This document shows, piece by piece, positions 25,801 through 33,990 of a DNA stretch of 64,000 bases. Made by a program: the position numbers and the translations under genes. Positions within the stretch are counted from its first letter, which is position 1; each line of letters starts with the position of its first letter. The DNA is from Paludibacteraceae bacterium (GTDB taxonomy: Bacteria; Bacteroidota; Bacteroidia; Bacteroidales; Paludibacteraceae). Where the stretch lies: positions 62,001 through 126,000 of the forward strand of contig JAGBCD010000025.1 of assembly GCA_017938155.1 (NCBI GenBank). The letters run 5' to 3'. The notes beneath the pieces are model-generated. The model made no database searches. It was not told the DNA's origin and saw only the letters and a list, made by a program, of their open reading frames with translations.

Positions 25801-27424
25801 CGAACTTTTCGCTGGACATTTGTGATGCTCCCAACGCATAGACATTCTTGAGCATCAAGTCCCATGTGCCATACTCCGTTTCCCCTTTCGCTTCGCGTTC
25901 TGCATTACGAGGATGGGGAGCATTATTGCTTGCTTTCAGCATCTTGAGGATTAGGTTCGGTGCTTTGGTTTGCGTTGTATCCACCAAATCAGTAGAAAAC
26001 TCACCTACTTGATAGACTTGTCCTGCATAAGTGTATTCATATGCTACGGCCAACACCTCATCTTGATTTAATGCAGTCCTAAGTGATATGAATCCTAATG
26101 CAGCATTGAGGGTATATTCGTTGCTTGACAACAAGCGTGCGGACTCTATCTTCTCATAATCCTCTCCTCCAGTGATCCCCCATACTGTTGATTGAGTTTG
26201 CAAATACGAGTTTACTTGTTGTATATCACGTATCTGAGGTTGGTCCTTGACGAATGCATATAGTTTGTTGGCTCGGTTATCAGGCATTGCATGCGAAGAA
26301 AATCCAGGAGTAGCAGGAAAATGTTCAGGATTACTAATATGTTTATTCTCACTCTCACCCAAGTCCGAGAATGCGACAATGTTTCTTGCTTGATCGTAGT
26401 TACCACGTTTGTTGGTCACCCAAACTTCAATACGATTGATGGTGACGCCGCTGGCTATATATGGCAGTGCCGCCATTGCATCCTCGTAGTGATCACGAAA
26501 ATAATAGTTCAAGAAAAAGTGTTTATTCTCATCATAATCATCCGCTGAAATCTCAAATTTTGTCATTTGAGCTCCTCCTTGCGAATTTACAGACTGCGAC
26601 TCACTATTTTGCTGACTCATCAATGCTTGAATACGTAACTTACCAAACTTGAGTTCGGTTTTCACACCAAACAAAGCTTGACTACCCCGTATGAGATTGG
26701 AGTTTAGATTTAACGATACATTACCTGCTTCTATAGACTGAATGATATCATCTTCTTGACCTTTGAAAGCCAATTTTAAGTTTTGTTGGTCAAAACTAAA
26801 ACTAGCCTCTGTATTGTAATTCATATTAAAATTCAAGCGTTCACCAACTTTACCGTTTACATTAACTTGAATTTTTTGGTCGAAATCAAAGATGTTATTA
26901 TTTCTTGCACGGAGAGTCAATGCAGGGTTGTTGACATACTGGTGTTTGAAACCGAATAACAATTCTGCACTTCCTTGTAGTTTGAGTTGCACTCCTCCAG
27001 GACCAAATATCTTATCCGCAGGACCGATATTAAATTTCATATCGGTGATATCGAACTTGGATTCATTGTTATGTTCGACCTCCGCAATTTTGCTTTGCCA
27101 ATAGTTTTGGATGAATTGGCGTTCAGAATAGTCTCTATATTCTTCTGGAGTCATTAAGTAGGGTGTCGCCACATCTATATCCCCCATTCGCGTTCTAATC
27201 ACATACCCCCCTGAGACAGGATCATAATCAACGGTTGTAACAATATTATCTGGTTGTTCCAGCGTCATACTTGTAGTAGGTTTGATAAGGTCCTCGTAAG
27301 TTTCTTTCTCAAACGAGCGTGCTGGTATAGAATCCTGAGCTATCATTGGAAATGACAGCACAAAGAGCATTAGTATAGCAATATGATTTTTCAACAGAAT
27401 ATGCAATTTATCCCTTAATCTCAT
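19862..27424 (-). CDS. sprA: Type IX secretion translocon SprA/Sov
   Basis: A 2520-residue outer membrane protein with a signal peptide (LLMFVLSF-like core, cleavage after PMIAQ near residue 30). The N-terminal part (DYDPVSGGYVIRTRMGDIDV, FDITDMKFNIGPADKIFGPG, NYNTEASFSFDQQNLKLAFK) and the long run of barrel strands up to the terminal VGINVKLMLTR are characteristic of SprA/Sov, the 36-strand barrel through which the type IX system exports proteins. Length fits the family (about 2300-2500). It shares 4 bases with ruvA upstream, a classic Bacteroidetes arrangement. Other T9SS genes are not in this window. Confidence 0.97.
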   Translation of the reverse strand: MRLRDKLHILLKNHIAILMLFVLSFPMIAQDSIPARSFEKETYEDLIKPTTSMTLEQPDNIVTTVDYDPVSGGYVIRTRMGDIDVATPYLMTPEEYRDYSERQFIQNYWQSKIAEVEHNNESKFDITDMKFNIGPADKIFGPGGVQLKLQGSAELLFGFKHQYVNNPALTLRARNNNIFDFDQKIQVNVNGKVGERLNFNMNYNTEASFSFDQQNLKLAFKGQEDDIIQSIEAGNVSLNLNSNLIRGSQALFGVKTELKFGKLRIQALMSQQNSESQSVNSQGGAQMTKFEISADDYDENKHFFLNYYFRDHYEDAMAALPYIASGVTINRIEVWVTNKRGNYDQARNIVAFSDLGESENKHISNPEHFPATPGFSSHAMPDNRANKLYAFVKDQPQIRDIQQVNSYLQTQSTVWGITGGEDYEKIESARLLSSNEYTLNAALGFISLRTALNQDEVLAVAYEYTYAGQVYQVGEFSTDLVDTTQTKAPNLILKMLKASNNAPHPRNAEREAKGETEYGTWDLMLKNVYALGASQMSSEKFELYIMYRNDSIGTELQYLPEGPIKGKQLLRVMNLDKLDTKNNPYPDGRFDYVEGYTALSSSGRIIFPVLEPFGAHLSKVLNNDPALVAKYCFAELYDSTLVMAQEMSEKNKFTLQGKYKGSNGSEIRLNAMNVPRGSVVVTAGGATLVENVDYTVDYTMGTVTILNQSILESGTNVEVRLENQSMFSIQRKSLYGAHLEYEFNKDFLIGGTIMHLRERPLTTKVNTGNEPLANTIWGLNLNYRTELMGLTALLDKIPWIQATQPSMFQINAEFAHLIPGHTNDVGSAGTAYMDDFESTKTSIDLHYPNYWFLASTPYNVNGNKRFHMDAKKSNSIDYNRDRALLTWYVVDPIFGHPQTNTPQHIKNDVNAMSDHRTRIVYEKEIYPNKGILPNEDTRMSILNLSFYPKERGPYNISAEEFNSNGELTDPSSRWGGMMRRLDNTDFETSNIEYIEFWLMDPLLTNQQGFTGGDLYIDLGDVSEDILRDGKKSFEHGLPLNGDANLTESTIWGRIPKTTSTTVAFSNEDGAREKQDIGLNGLTTEEEFLFEYNGIKPYADFVTALRSKVTNPTKVAEWNSDPYSPFNDPAGDNYHYYRGNDLDERQVPILERYKRFNGTEGNSPEPATNASYGSASTLQPDIEDVNADNTMNEYEKYFEYRISLRPGDLEVGKQHIAEKKIARVKLKNGEYADVAWYQFKIPLRGQSMQQVGGIRNFKSIRFMRMYMTGFEEETHLRFATLSLVRGEWRTYTKGLYKDATTGRQNAESPNLSTFVDVQAVNIEENSNRTPVNYVLPPGISRQTDPGQAQLIAQNEQAMVLRVHNLEYNDAKAVYKNIIYDLRNYKRLLMFIHAEALETDFEEQKIKDGDLACFIRLGSDMTNNYYEYEIPLKVTPPGVYNNDDQNQRATVWPKENQLDVPFEVFTKAKSERNRAKRAGSSTVGNTIPYVIYDTDNDKPENKITVMGNPTLENIEHVMIGVRNRNNHRTGGVNGEVWINELRMSEFNEEGGVAAMANMSLGLSDIGQVNVAGRLETAGYGSIESNVLNRNMDNVYQISVSAALEAGRLFPEQAKLQIPLYVSYTKDVTSPKYDPLDTDIKLEETLDTYETKEEKDSIRQRANTSKEAISFSMSNMKVNVHSKKKDMFYDPANFTISASYNKQTQKSPELESDVTSEQKGSFNYAYSFNPKPWEPFKKVEKVKKVKLLSEFNLYYLPQSWAFSTNMLRTFAHLKMRNFNQEVASSNPVSATLEELTFSKDFTWDRNFDFKYDLTKNLKFTFHTAMNSTVDEGYYTPEIIKDYAFSNDLYEGWKDTIQRNMGTWGRPYNYQQVFTASWNVPFNRIPYLEALTASASYNATYTWNRTAQHLAQEVNPGNTIASTAAWQADGQINFETLYGKSKYWKQLNQRFSSRGQRKAFRPKNYSETVNLEANVPVEIVHRLNSESLDVIAMDSKGRKVNVKVTTDGTSKIQITSKKSINNVSVKISTRNPNQRTASQLAGDFMAYFGTMVRRVQVTYRHTNSLTMLGFSPQVGFMGQSHMDNMYAPGWDFAFGFISDDYVQKAKDRGWLYVSNELSQPALKANTSDFDLKLVLEPFPGFKVQVNGKRYNAQSSSLLYSVDSMGVYALQDNMTGSYNITQVAIGTAFAKIGAAEDNFSSDVFTQFLANRNIMANRIQQRYANILYPSNGFMTGGDYAALRGQTYDASNGGVNKNSADVLVPAFFAAYTGRDIHNVNFNPFLSILNILPNWSVTFDGLGRIPWLRERFKSITLTHAYTCKYAIGSYSSYSTWVGAAGDDKTIGFTRDVVTGNPVPSTAYDISSVNLTESFSPLIGLNMTMKNSLAIKAEYRKQRTLALNVTSIQITEGHTNEFVIGAGYTVKDLSFVAKSKGGKQKKVSNDLKLNIDLSYKNIMTLLRKVEENITQASSGNKVFGIKLSADYVLSQKVSLQLYYDHEGTTPLISSSYPIKSDNVGINVKLMLTR

Positions 27425-28035
27425 AACATTTTTAGTGCAAGTTTGATAACTTGTTCTACATGGATATCAGGGTTATCTTTTAAAATCTTGTCCACCACTT
27501 TTCCGCTCGCAGCCGCAGCAAATCCTAACATCGTCAAAGCGCTAACTGCTTCTGAATGCGTTTCGTTGTGTGATGGTGTCTGAACATCTAAGATTAGTTC
27601 TCCTGGTGCATCCTCCCCTAAATCAATTTTGAGGATTTTATCTTTTAGATCCACGATGATACGTTGAGCCGTCTTAGGCCCTAATCCTTTTATTTGACTG
27701 AGTGCTTTGGCATTACCAAGGGCAATGATTTGACGAATCTCAGCAGCGCTATAGGCCGACATTATCATACGCGCAGTATTCGCACCAATGCCACTGACTG
27801 TCATTAACATCACAAATAGTTCGCGTTCCCCTTTCGTTGAGAAGCCAAATAACAAATGAGCATCTTCGCGAATAATCTCTGATGTAAATAATTTGACCCC
27901 ATCCTTCCCCGTCTTGTCTATCAACGCCGAATAGGTTGGCAATGCAATATTTATCTCATACCCCACCCCAGCTGCTTCGATAACAGCAAAGGTAGGAGTG
28001 AGTTCTGTCAATTGTCCTTTAACGTAGTCTATCAT
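27421..28035 (-). CDS. ruvA: Holliday junction branch migration protein RuvA
   Basis: A 204-residue protein: N-terminal OB fold (MIDYVKGQLTELTPTFAVIE), central helix-hairpin-helix domain (VSGIGANTARMIMSAY and IKGLGPKTAQRIIVDLKDKI), and a C-terminal RuvB-binding domain. It binds Holliday junctions and loads RuvB. Its last bases overlap the sprA start; the SGNH hydrolase stop lies 5 bases upstream, so all three share a transcript. Confidence 0.97.
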   Translation of the reverse strand: MIDYVKGQLTELTPTFAVIEAAGVGYEINIALPTYSALIDKTGKDGVKLFTSEIIREDAHLLFGFSTKGERELFVMLMTVSGIGANTARMIMSAYSAAEIRQIIALGNAKALSQIKGLGPKTAQRIIVDLKDKILKIDLGEDAPGELILDVQTPSHNETHSEAVSALTMLGFAAAASGKVVDKILKDNPDIHVEQVIKLALKML

Positions 28036-28040
28036 GTAAA

Positions 28041-29156
28041 CTATTTTTTTAGTGTAACGTTTTGTTTACGTAGCACTTTACGTAACAATGGTTCAATTCG
28101 ATTAGCGTATTCCACGAAACCTAAATCAGTCAAGTGGTCACCATCAACGGTTCCATCGCTATCAGGTCCTGTATAATTGCCATCGTTCATAAAATAAAGA
28201 TTTTTTATGCCCGACTTTTTGAGTTTTTTGTAGCAATCTTCCCAATATTTGTTTCTCTCTGGGTTATAGACACGCAGGTGAGTATCAAACTCTTGATGCG
28301 GTTGTATCTCCCCCTCTACCATGATGATTGGAATATCTGGATGAGCTTCGTGCAAAATTCTAACGAACTGTTCGGATAAGGTATCAACCATCTCTTTTGT
28401 ATTATTCATTAGAGGGTCTAAAACATAGCAAACAATGTTGTCATCAGCATCTGCTAACATCTTCGCATTTTCAGGCCAGAGTTTAGCCTCGCCTGAGAAT
28501 CCCAGATTGACACATTCGACTCCCAAACGGCGTTGTAGTATAGTTGTTTGTGTCATTCCTACTCGACATGCACATCCTCCTTGCATCACACTGGTTCCAT
28601 AGAAAAGCACTTTGGCACCTGTTTTGGGATTATCCACTTGGGGATATTCAATGATGGCTGTAGAGTCAACCCCTATTTCGAACCAATTGATTCCATCATA
28701 CAAGGGCAAATATATGAGATATTCACGCATCTCTCCATCTAAGGTCTTGATGTAAATTTTATCTTGTATTGAATCTTTGACAGGTCGCGCTGTAGCGATG
28801 TAATTCCATTCATCTCCATTGAGCATATACAAATCTGAACCCTTGATGCCTGTATATGCCATCCATGTTATCCCAAAATCATATTTCAAGTTGTAGCGTG
28901 CACCTATTGTTTTGGAATTGGTACGAAATCGAATACCTATACCTGTAGAAGATTGTGAACCATATTTGAGTTCCGGTCTTAAGAGATGGAGTCGAGCATC
29001 TGGAACACGCGTATAAGCAGGCACTTGGTCTTTCCAACCACGATTGACAATGCGAAAGTTTTGTGCATCTACATATTTAAGCGATGTGTTTTTAGCCTGT
29101 ACTGGAACACAAAATATCAGCAGCAACAAGAAGAGAATGGAATGTATTTTTTTCAT
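28041..29156 (-). CDS. SGNH/GDSL-family hydrolase with N-terminal GxDLY domain
   Basis: A 371-residue exported protein: signal peptide (MKKIHSILFLLLLIFCVPVQ, ending near QAK), an N-terminal beta-sandwich containing GSDLYMLNGDEW (GxDLY motif), and an SGNH hydrolase domain with block I YGTSVMQGG (catalytic Ser) and block V DGDHLTDLG (Asp-x-x-His type). Such enzymes deacetylate or de-esterify glycans. I place the start at 29156 because it begins a normal signal peptide; a second in-frame ATG is at 29165. The promoter TATCTTTG lies at 29203-29196. First gene of the ruvA-sprA operon. Confidence 0.88.
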   Translation of the reverse strand: MKKIHSILFLLLLIFCVPVQAKNTSLKYVDAQNFRIVNRGWKDQVPAYTRVPDARLHLLRPELKYGSQSSTGIGIRFRTNSKTIGARYNLKYDFGITWMAYTGIKGSDLYMLNGDEWNYIATARPVKDSIQDKIYIKTLDGEMREYLIYLPLYDGINWFEIGVDSTAIIEYPQVDNPKTGAKVLFYGTSVMQGGCACRVGMTQTTILQRRLGVECVNLGFSGEAKLWPENAKMLADADDNIVCYVLDPLMNNTKEMVDTLSEQFVRILHEAHPDIPIIMVEGEIQPHQEFDTHLRVYNPERNKYWEDCYKKLKKSGIKNLYFMNDGNYTGPDSDGTVDGDHLTDLGFVEYANRIEPLLRKVLRKQNVTLKK

Positions 29157-29195
29157 ATCCGTCATTAATTAGAAAACATAGGCACAATATCGCTA

Positions 29196-29203
29196 CAAAG
29201 ATA
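29196..29203 (-). promoter_or_regulatory. -7 promoter element of the SGNH hydrolase-ruvA-sprA operon
   Basis: TATCTTTG followed by TAGCG on the minus strand, about 40 bases before the ATG. Confidence 0.78.
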
Positions 29204-29287
29204 CTCTATTTTTTTTGAACTACCAAGAAAAAAGCATCGTTATGCACTTTTTTTGAACAAAAATTTGGTCATATAAAAAAAAAGCAG

Positions 29288-29295
29288 TACTTTTG
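29288..29295 (+). promoter_or_regulatory. -7 promoter element of tRNA-Leu
   Basis: TACTTTTG followed by CAGTCGC, 45 bases upstream of the mature tRNA. Confidence 0.75.
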
Positions 29296-29339
29296 CAGTC
29301 GCTTTGGAAGAAATTTGTATGGTGTTACATTTTTCGAAG

Positions 29340-29421
29340 GCCCAGATGGCGGAATCGGTAGACGCGCTGGTCTCAAACACCAGTGGAGCAATCCGTGCCG
29401 GTTCGACCCCGGCTCTGGGTA
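29340..29421 (+). tRNA. tRNA-Leu (anticodon CAA)
   Basis: Starts GCCCAGATGGCGGAATCGG and ends GGTTCGACCCCGGCTCTGGGT plus A. The anticodon stem-loop CTGGTCTCAAACACCAG gives anticodon CAA (reads UUG), and a class II variable arm is present. The CCA is not encoded. An intrinsic terminator follows at once. Confidence 0.95.
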
Positions 29422-29424
29422 CAG

Positions 29425-29455
29425 AGAGAAACCTTGAATGGTTTCTCTTTTTTTT
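29425..29455 (+). terminator. Intrinsic terminator of tRNA-Leu
   Basis: AGAGAAACC (29425-29433) pairs with GGTTTCTCT (29440-29448), followed by a run of eight or more Ts. Confidence 0.92.
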
Positions 29456-29535
29456 TGGTTTTATGTATAGAAAACCTAATCTATTCTTTTTATGTTTTTT
29501 ACTCAAGTAAACTTGTATGTTCATATTTTTTGTTG

Positions 29536-29543
29536 TATCTTTG
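29536..29543 (+). promoter_or_regulatory. -7 promoter element of the glycan gene trio
   Basis: TATCTTTG followed by CAACG, 22 bases before the ATG at 29566. It rules out the longer open frame that begins inside tRNA-Leu. Confidence 0.82.
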
Positions 29544-29565
29544 CAACGAATTCATTGCTAATATC

Positions 29566-30597
29566 ATGACGAACAAGGAACTCTATCTTCAATTCTGCCA
29601 AAAACATTCCTCCATGCCTATTTTTATGCAACCGTGGTGGTTGGATGCGGTTGGTGCAGGCAAGGCATGGGACGTGATCATTGTTACTTCTGAGAATATC
29701 CAACTATCCACGCCCGACTCTACTGAATCAGAGGACATTTTGAACGACGACATTGTATTTACAGAAGACAACAAGATCGTTGTTGCTGTCATGCCTTATC
29801 TGATACGTAAAAAGTGGTGGATGACATATATTCTAATGCCACAAGAAACACAGTTAGGCGGTGTATGGATAAGTCCTTCTTTTTCTTCTTATGCAGAGCA
29901 AATCTCTCAATATGTTGCACAAGAGTTGCAAGCAATGAAATTGCATTACTATTACCAACATTATTGTATTGACAATCCATGCCCATCTTATTTAGAATCG
30001 TTGGGATTCAAAATCAAAAAGCACACAACATATCGCATAGAGGAGTTGGAAGACTTAGACTCGGTCATCAAACGATTTTCTAAGAATCAGAAACGCAATC
30101 TACAAAAAGCATTATCGTTGCATGCTGAGCACGACAGCCTTAGTGCAGAGCAATTCTATCGTTTTCATACCGATTGTCTTAAAGCAAGAAGACGAAACAT
30201 TAGTTATACACGAGAATTTCTTTTGGTGCTGTATATCAAGGCACAGCGTCTCAATCAATGTCAGGTATTGTCCATACACAATGCAGATGGTGAAGTGTAT
30301 GCTGCAGCATTTTTGGTATGGGATAGCCAATGTATGTACTACCTAATACCCTGTTTTGCTTTTGAGCATAAAGACTCGGGGGCATCTTCATTGCTGGTGC
30401 TGGAAGCAATTAAATTGGCAAGGGAAAAAGGTGTTGCTTTTGATTTTGAAGGAAGTAATAAACGCAATATTGCTAAGTTCTATAAACAATTTGGTAGCAA
30501 ACCCAAAACTTATTTCAGTGTTAAGAAGTACTATCGTCCATTATTTGTTTTCGCCATGCTTTATAACCGAATCAAGAACCTTGCATACAAGCTATGA
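29566..30597 (+). CDS. GNAT/FemAB-like acyltransferase
   Basis: A 343-residue cytoplasmic protein. The C-terminal half has the GNAT-like fold of the PF13480/FemAB group: KNQKRNLQKAL, then VLSIHNADGEVYAAAFLVWD, and the ending DFEGSNKRNIAKFYKQFGSK, which is typical. Members add acyl or aminoacyl groups to cell-wall or surface-glycan precursors. The start at 29566 follows the TATCTTTG at 29536. It overlaps the GT4 gene by 4 bases (ATGA), so a role in modifying the glycan made by the neighbours is likely. Substrate unknown. Confidence 0.85.
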   Translation: MTNKELYLQFCQKHSSMPIFMQPWWLDAVGAGKAWDVIIVTSENIQLSTPDSTESEDILNDDIVFTEDNKIVVAVMPYLIRKKWWMTYILMPQETQLGGVWISPSFSSYAEQISQYVAQELQAMKLHYYYQHYCIDNPCPSYLESLGFKIKKHTTYRIEELEDLDSVIKRFSKNQKRNLQKALSLHAEHDSLSAEQFYRFHTDCLKARRRNISYTREFLLVLYIKAQRLNQCQVLSIHNADGEVYAAAFLVWDSQCMYYLIPCFAFEHKDSGASSLLVLEAIKLAREKGVAFDFEGSNKRNIAKFYKQFGSKPKTYFSVKKYYRPLFVFAMLYNRIKNLAYKL

Positions 30598-31718
30598 AAG
30601 TACTATATGTCAGTGAGTGGTACCCTCATCGATATGACGCGATGTCGGGACTATTTGTTCGCAAGCATGCACAAGCTGTCGCATTTCAGGAAGTGGATGT
30701 GTGTGTGTTGTATGTATATCCCACACAGAATCAATCATTCACAGGATGGCATGAAATAGTTGATCAGCACACCTCATTGGTTAGGGAAGTTTACGTTTAC
30801 TATAGAGGAAGTAGGATGTCTGCTTTGATTGCAGGTTGGAAGTACATTAAGCGTACTTGGGGTATGCCTGACGTGACACAAGTGAACGTAATTACAAAAA
30901 ATGCTCTTTTGCCTATTTGGCTCAGATACAAATATGACATTCCGTATGTAGTAGTGGAGCATTGGACAGGTTATTTACCTGAAAATCCTGATTACAAAGG
31001 ATTTTTTCATAAGTTTTTAACTCAATACGTAGCAAAAAATGCTCATTGCGTTATGCCTGTATCTACAACACTACAAAATGCTATGATTGGGCATAATATT
31101 CAAGCTAATTATCAACCGATCAACAACGTTGTAGATGATTTTTTCTACTTAACAGAAAGTCATCAAACTTCTGACACAGGTAAGAAGATATTACTTCATA
31201 TCAGTTGTTTTGATGATGGTCATAAGAACATCTCTGGGATACTATATGCAACAGAACAACTACTCAAGCAGCGTAATGACTTTCAAATTGTAATAGTAGG
31301 AATAGGTCCTGATTTTGATCGTATAAAACAATTGAGTAATGATTTATCTATCCATCATGTTGTAAAATTTGTTGGAGAACAAACTCCCGAACAAGTGCAA
31401 CAATGGTTTCAGCAATGCGAAGCATTTGTTTTCTTCTCAAATTATGAAACGGCAGGTGTTGTACTTTCTGAAAGTTTAGCCTGCGGTAAACCTATTATAT
31501 CAACTCCTGTGGGTATTGCCCCCGATATTATACATTCCGACACAGGTATTCTTGTTGAAAAAAATGACATCGAAAGCCTAAGCAATGCTATGGCATACAT
31601 GTTGGATCATGCTCATGAGTATGATCCTTTGATAATTCGATCCTACGCAGATACTTATAGTTATGAAATAGTAGGTAAGCATTTGAAGCACGCATATAAA
31701 CAATCTCTGGGGTTATGA
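30594..31718 (+). CDS. Glycosyltransferase family 4 (GT-B)
   Basis: A 374-residue GT-B enzyme. The N-terminal Rossmann half starts MKVLYVSEWYPHRYDAMSGL, a typical GT4 opening; the C-terminal half holds VIVGIGPDFDRIKQL, FVFFSNYETAGVVLSESLAC and GKPIISTPVGIAPD, with the conserved E of the nucleotide-sugar site in E-x-x-G-V-V-L-S-E. It transfers a sugar from a nucleotide or lipid donor to the growing surface glycan on the inner face of the membrane. Overlaps both neighbours by 4 bases, so the three genes form one translationally coupled unit. Confidence 0.93.
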   Translation: MKVLYVSEWYPHRYDAMSGLFVRKHAQAVAFQEVDVCVLYVYPTQNQSFTGWHEIVDQHTSLVREVYVYYRGSRMSALIAGWKYIKRTWGMPDVTQVNVITKNALLPIWLRYKYDIPYVVVEHWTGYLPENPDYKGFFHKFLTQYVAKNAHCVMPVSTTLQNAMIGHNIQANYQPINNVVDDFFYLTESHQTSDTGKKILLHISCFDDGHKNISGILYATEQLLKQRNDFQIVIVGIGPDFDRIKQLSNDLSIHHVVKFVGEQTPEQVQQWFQQCEAFVFFSNYETAGVVLSESLACGKPIISTPVGIAPDIIHSDTGILVEKNDIESLSNAMAYMLDHAHEYDPLIIRSYADTYSYEIVGKHLKHAYKQSLGL

Positions 31719-32677
31719 TAAAAAGCGAGACACTATATCGTTTCCTATTGCAGGGATTGCCTATTGAGTGGAAAGAATTTTTGGGTAAATTGCGCCGATA
31801 TGATCTAAGGCCCGATAATAGCACCCACCCTCATTGTGTTATCGCCCGTGTGGATGGTTCCACTTTTCATGGAGGGCTTTGTGACCGTTGGAAGGGTATT
31901 GTTTCTCTATATGCTTTCTGCAAAGTAAATCAGCTTCAGTATTATATTGATTACACCTTCCCATTTGATTTGAAGAAATTGACTATTCCTAATCAATACA
32001 ATTGGATAATTGCCCCTACCGACATTTGTCACAACATACGCAATGTACACATGATGAGATTGGCGGGTGACTCCACCTTAAAACGCATGCAGAAGTTGCC
32101 ACCAACGAAACAAATACATTGTTATGCCAATCGCGATTGGTTACCAATCATCAATCAAACCTATCACACACAATTGGATTGGGGAGAACTATTTAATGAA
32201 CTTTTCAAGCCATCCCCATATTTGGAACAATGTCTCAAAGAAAAACGTGTCTCACTACCTTCCGTTTACATCGCAGTCGCTTTTCGTATGCAGAATCTTT
32301 TGGGAGATTATCCTGAATATCAATATACTCCCGCATCTCCCAATCGACAAAAGGAGATATTGGACGCATGTAAAACTTATATACTTCACCTACAGAAAAG
32401 AACTCAAAAAAATATTCTTATCACCTCCGATAGTGAACGACTTACAAAAGAGTTTGAAAACTTAACTGGCATTTATATCAACACTGGTTCAGCAGCTCAT
32501 GTTGATACCAACTCAAATGCCCCATTGGAACAATATTGTAAATCTTTTATCGATTTCTATTTACTCAGTAAGGCCGAAGAAATCTACAGTGTCGGGACAA
32601 AAGAGATGTATGATTCTGATTTTCCTCGTTACGCTGCCAAACTGAATAATCGTCCCTTTGAGCGTATAGTCTTATAG
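31715..32677 (+). CDS. Putative glycosyltransferase (fucosyltransferase-like fold)
   Basis: A 320-residue protein without a signal peptide. The early RVDGSTFHGGLCDRWKGIVS looks like the phosphate-binding loop of fucosyltransferase-like (GT-B) enzymes; AVAFRMQNLLGDYPE and ILITSDSERLTKEFENL fit the sugar-nucleotide half, and the end (KSFIDFYLLSKAEEIYSVGT) recalls enzymes of the O-fucosyltransferase/NodZ type. The exact family is uncertain, and I give this as inference from motif shape. It starts within the GT4 stop codon and ends the operon, converging on the flippase gene. Confidence 0.6.
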   Translation: MIKSETLYRFLLQGLPIEWKEFLGKLRRYDLRPDNSTHPHCVIARVDGSTFHGGLCDRWKGIVSLYAFCKVNQLQYYIDYTFPFDLKKLTIPNQYNWIIAPTDICHNIRNVHMMRLAGDSTLKRMQKLPPTKQIHCYANRDWLPIINQTYHTQLDWGELFNELFKPSPYLEQCLKEKRVSLPSVYIAVAFRMQNLLGDYPEYQYTPASPNRQKEILDACKTYILHLQKRTQKNILITSDSERLTKEFENLTGIYINTGSAAHVDTNSNAPLEQYCKSFIDFYLLSKAEEIYSVGTKEMYDSDFPRYAAKLNNRPFERIVL

Positions 32678-32701
32678 ACAAAATATCTTACATTTTCGCT
32701 A

Positions 32702-33982
32702 TCACCCTATACGTTTTTTTTCGTAGCGAAGTACTAACCAAATGAACCACAGCCATTGTATAAACAAGATGACTGCACTCATTAGGCAATATCCCATTAC
32801 GGCATTCATAAAAGAATTTGTCAAAATTCCTGTCATTATGCCTAACAATCGCATTAGGACTATTAGCATTTCAAACACAAAACCGACTTTTTGTTGCATA
32901 AAAACGTCAGAAACGAAGCAAATAGGGCTTGAAAGACATGTAATACATAGCCATGGCAACATCCATCGGATGCATGTTGCAGTCATTTCCCACCCCTCCC
33001 CCAAGAGCCATATTACAAGGGTAGGCATAAGGATATACAAAACAACGAAAATAGGGATAATCAATAGTATCGTATATAAACTATAACGCTTGAATAATCC
33101 TATGATGGACTGTTGAAGATTCACTTGCTCAACTACCCGCTGAAATAAGACTTGATGTATTGAATTACAAATCATTGCTATCGGACGAAAAGCCAGTGTA
33201 ACAGCCATACTAAAATACCCCACTAAACTTAATCCAAAGAACGGAGTAAGCAACAAGGTTGGCAGCGTGTTGCTCAAATTATTAGCAAAAGCTCGAGGTA
33301 AAGAGAAAAATGGAAATTTTCGATACTCTATTAATGCTGTTTTGAATGCCAATTTATCGAAACTGAGTAGTTCCTTTAACTGCCCTTTTAGATGCCTTGA
33401 TATAGTTGCGATACAAGCACCCAGAGATGCAATTACAGTAGCATACAATAGTCCTCCCATCTGCAAGGGGGTGTAAAAGAGGGCAATCTTGGCGCCAGAG
33501 GATAGTATGCTTTGGGATAATTGATATGCACTGACTGCATTAAAGAGTTTCTTCCTTGTATAATACATATTGAGTACATTCCAAAGGCCTCCCAATAATA
33601 CAAAGATAGGTAATAAGAAATAATAATCTACCAATCGTTCCGCCTTGAAGCAAAGTGCAATACTCTCCCTAAAAGGCATTGTAAGTACCAATAAAAGAGT
33701 AGTTGATAATAATAATACCATACATACTTGGAATGCTCCCTTTGATTTTCTTTCTTCTCTCGGAAGAAGTATTGCATACTGGTATTCAGCAGTAGAAAGA
33801 AGGACTAACAGACCACCTAATCCTAAAAAAAGATTCAATAACCCGAAGTCTTCTGGGGTATATAGACGGGACAAGATTGGATATACTAATAGGCCTATTG
33901 CTTGTGCAATAGCATTAGCAGAAAGCAACTTAGCGCTATTTCTTATCAACTTGGATTGTGTAATATTTTTCAGTGAAAGCAT
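32702..33982 (-). CDS. Polysaccharide flippase (Wzx-like)
   Basis: A 426-residue membrane protein with about 12 hydrophobic segments. The start LIRNSAKLLSANAIAQAIGL followed by LVYPILSRLYTPEDFGLLNL is the PF01943/PF13440 hallmark, with an Arg-Leu-Tyr-Thr-Pro-Glu-Asp-Phe-Gly loop. It would move lipid-linked oligosaccharide across the inner membrane. It lies 8 bases downstream of the LtaS-like gene and convergent with the glycosyltransferase trio, so both groups probably serve one surface glycan. Confidence 0.92.
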   Translation of the reverse strand: MLSLKNITQSKLIRNSAKLLSANAIAQAIGLLVYPILSRLYTPEDFGLLNLFLGLGGLLVLLSTAEYQYAILLPREERKSKGAFQVCMVLLLSTTLLLVLTMPFRESIALCFKAERLVDYYFLLPIFVLLGGLWNVLNMYYTRKKLFNAVSAYQLSQSILSSGAKIALFYTPLQMGGLLYATVIASLGACIATISRHLKGQLKELLSFDKLAFKTALIEYRKFPFFSLPRAFANNLSNTLPTLLLTPFFGLSLVGYFSMAVTLAFRPIAMICNSIHQVLFQRVVEQVNLQQSIIGLFKRYSLYTILLIIPIFVVLYILMPTLVIWLLGEGWEMTATCIRWMLPWLCITCLSSPICFVSDVFMQQKVGFVFEMLIVLMRLLGIMTGILTNSFMNAVMGYCLMSAVILFIQWLWFIWLVLRYEKKRIG

Positions 33983-33990
33983 TCGTTCTT